DNA from: Kitagawia praeruptora
Lineage: Eukaryota; Streptophyta; Magnoliopsida; Apiales; Apiaceae
DNA: 64,000 bases
Direction of reading: 5' to 3'
Assembly (NCBI GenBank): GCA_037693485.1
Contig: CM075344.1
Coordinates: 91,857,001-91,921,000, forward strand
Shown: one piece after another, positions 62,331 to 64,000 of the stretch
Layout: each line of letters begins with the position of its first letter
Numbering within the stretch: the stretch's first letter is position 1
Made by a program: the position numbers and the translations under genes
Notes under the pieces: generated by a model
Told to the model about the DNA's origin: nothing
Seen by the model: the letters and a program-made list of their open reading frames with translations, nothing else
Database searches by the model: none

Positions 62331-64000
62331 GAGTCGTTTTTTCTCTCTAACCTCTCTCTAAAAATCCTAAAATTTCTTCTAGCCGCCATGTTTTTTCAGC
62401 CCACTCTTCACCTTAAATCCATCAGATCTAAATACCTTCTTCCTAAATCCATCTCCCCCTTATTTATCTCCCACCTTTATCACGACCTCTCTTTGTTGCG
62501 GGAGGTTCCTCTCTGATTGTTAATTGTAGAGGGTTTTTCCAAACTCAGTCAGGGTGTTTGTCATGAAAATTTTTCTGTTGAGCCTACCATTTATAGTGGG
62601 TTTTATGCTGGATTATGGGTCCTTGCAAAAGAGTCCCTTATTCAGTTGAATGATGTGGTCCACTGTGTGGATTATTCGAAGGACATCGATTTTGATCTGG
62701 TGCTCCTTGAACGAGAACTTCTGTTTTCTCCCATTCGACATGATCTTTCCATTTTTTGGAAGACAGATCTGTATTCGGCATTAATAACGAACCTGCTTTC
62801 CAGTAGGCTTTTTATTCTGTGTACGGAAGGTATCCTACCTTCTGTTAGTTTTATCATCTGTTTGGATTATACTTATTTAAGATTGGAAGGAACTTCTCCT
62901 CTAGCTAGAGCAGAAGGCGGTTTCTTGATGAATTTGAAGGGACCCAAGATTTACAAGAGCTTCATCATAGGGGTTCTGTTGGTTGATGGTGTCTCTTTGG
63001 AGTCTACTCTGGTGTTACTCAATGAGAAGAAGGTCGTGGATGGGTGTCATTTAGGCATCGCTATACTCTGCAATGGGAGTTCTGGTTTGGAAAGTGAATG
63101 CCATTCTGGCCACAAGGTGTTTGACTATTGGCCTGGTTCACGGGTACTCATAAAGTCTATTCTGGAGGATAGTCTTGTTAGTGGGAGCAGCAACTTCTTT
63201 GGGAAATGTATTGATGCAATACAGGGTGTTGGGGAATCAACCTTCTATCTGTATGATGCTATGATGACGAGTCGTGATTATAAACTTTCACTGGACGGAG
63301 GGTCCTCTAGGCCTGTAGCTTGTATTATGAATGTAAGTCATGTATTTCTTAAAATGCCTCTTTGTTATTTTGCGAAATTGATGGTTCAAGTGCCGGACCA
63401 ATGGAGACCAATTTCTAGTGATAGGATTGTGCTTGTAACGATGCTACATAGTGAAGGAATTTGTTTGCGGACGTTTGTTATGGGTGGTTTACTAGAAGTT
63501 GTTGGTCAAATCCAAGAGGCAGAGGCATTGTATGCCGCTTGGAATCTGAATGAAGGCAACTTGTGTCGCCTTGTTGATGTCTTGAATTTTTGTGCTATGG
63601 TCGAGAAGTTAAGGAAGATGCATTTAATGATTAGAAAGTTGAATATTGGTAATATTACTGTTGAGAAGGGTTTTGACCCATCTGAGTGTGCTATGAAGGT
63701 ACAGCCTGAAGTAATCATTGAGATAAATTCGAGCGTGGAGGTGGAAGCAGTGCCGGAGGGGACTGCACAAAGACAGGGGTCGATTAATGACTTATGCAAG
63801 GATGTTGCGGTTACTATTTCTGGAAGTTTGAAGAATTCAGCTCGATCCATGTACCATCTAGAAAAATGCCTGGAGACGAGTAGTGGTGATCACCACTTGG
63901 TTGTTAATAAGATGTTGTTTGATAATGGTTCCTCTTTGATAAATTTGCGAAGGATGGGAGGCCTGCTGCTGGGCTATTTCTTAATGGGCTTGAGGCTACA
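62322..64000 (+). mobile_element. NA19: RT-less retroposon inserted in NA18, runs out of the window
   Basis: A complete leader (ATGAGAGTCG at 62328, CT-rich tract, CTAGCCGCC at about 62382, ATGTTTTTTCAGCCC as in NA6). The body continues to the window end, so neither the 3' hairpin nor the second target copy can be seen. Confidence 0.8.
62517..64000 (+). CDS. NA19 protein, partial, open without an initial ATG
   Basis: A frame open for 494 codons from just after a TGA at 62514-62516 to the window edge. It reads LLIVEGFSKLSQGVCHENFS at the beginning, FWKTDLYSALITNLLSSRLF, and SDRIVLVTMLHSEGICLRTF. The first in-frame ATG is at 62928, far inside, so the native start was probably lost by a small deletion or lies in another frame. 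Composition (Val, Leu, Ser, Gly, alternating hydrophobic) is that of the beta-rich NA proteins, but the later part becomes charged (EVIIEINSSVEVEAVPEGT). No RVSF unit and no known domain. Confidence 0.55.
   Translation, partial: MLIVEGFSKLSQGVCHENFSVEPTIYSGFYAGLWVLAKESLIQLNDVVHCVDYSKDIDFDLVLLERELLFSPIRHDLSIFWKTDLYSALITNLLSSRLFILCTEGILPSVSFIICLDYTYLRLEGTSPLARAEGGFLMNLKGPKIYKSFIIGVLLVDGVSLESTLVLLNEKKVVDGCHLGIAILCNGSSGLESECHSGHKVFDYWPGSRVLIKSILEDSLVSGSSNFFGKCIDAIQGVGESTFYLYDAMMTSRDYKLSLDGGSSRPVACIMNVSHVFLKMPLCYFAKLMVQVPDQWRPISSDRIVLVTMLHSEGICLRTFVMGGLLEVVGQIQEAEALYAAWNLNEGNLCRLVDVLNFCAMVEKLRKMHLMIRKLNIGNITVEKGFDPSECAMKVQPEVIIEINSSVEVEAVPEGTAQRQGSINDLCKDVAVTISGSLKNSARSMYHLEKCLETSSGDHHLVVNKMLFDNGSSLINLRRMGGLLLGYFLMGLRL

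Overview
This is nuclear DNA of a flowering plant with a repeat-rich genome. The evidence is a Ty3/gypsy chromovirus with an integrase chromodomain, L1-clade LINEs with plant-type (DUF4283 plus zinc knuckle) ORF1 and zf-RVT tails, and a plastid-type initiator tRNA relic. I cannot name the species. I see no intact cellular gene. Almost every base belongs to a transposable element, and most elements sit inside other elements.

The dominant component is one retroposon family. A LINE (here L1-C, 41.2-50.9 kb, minus) and about 19 smaller elements (here NA1-NA19) share the same two ends. The 5' leader starts ATGAGAGTCG, runs through a CT-rich tract and reaches CTAGCCGCC. The 3' end carries a GGGG-TATG-CCCC hairpin, then TTTTAATTAGC and poly(A). 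The NA elements lack reverse transcriptase but carry long reading frames of their own. Where both flanks are visible they usually have 12-17 bp target-site duplications. They look like non-autonomous partners mobilised by the LINE. Many NA proteins begin with repeated PK(R/K)VSFAE(N/K)LV units, which match the protein phosphatase 1 docking motif RVxF. Several end in a basic tail, KVRW...RGGHS. The bodies are mosaics: some pairs are nearly identical in one half and unrelated in the other.

Layout. 1-21.6 kb: a decayed minus-strand gypsy element. Its long 5' LTR was hit by NA1, which was hit by NA2 (itself hit by NA3) and by NA4. Part of this was then tandemly duplicated (13.3-17.4 and 17.4-21.6 kb), and NA5 sits in the second copy. 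The gypsy has an unusual spliced accessory frame starting inside the LTR. 21.6-30.3 kb: L1-A (plus), the element the gypsy inserted into; it also carries NA6, NA7 and a LINE fragment (L1-B). L1-A itself interrupts NA8. 30.7-33.0 kb: NA9, the best-preserved RT-less element, with a 648-codon open frame. 33.1 kb: plastid-like tRNA-fMet. 33.3-37.1 kb: NA10 with NA11 and NA12 nested. 37.1-61.6 kb: a decayed accessory-type retroelement reading frame split by NA13. NA13 now spans 21 kb because it holds NA14 (which holds L1-C, which holds L1-D with an intact 1208-residue ORF2), NA15, NA16, a short LTR element, inverted-repeat DNA elements and NA17. 61.65-64 kb: NA18 interrupted by NA19, which runs off the end.

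How it fits together: L1-C supplies, or once supplied, an endonuclease/RT that recognises the common 3' end. The NA elements exploit it, insert into each other, and appear to exchange segments by template switching. The gypsy, the short LTR element and the inverted-repeat DNA elements are independent insertions. Boundaries come from reading target duplications and shared termini by eye and may be off by a few bases at poly(A) tracts.
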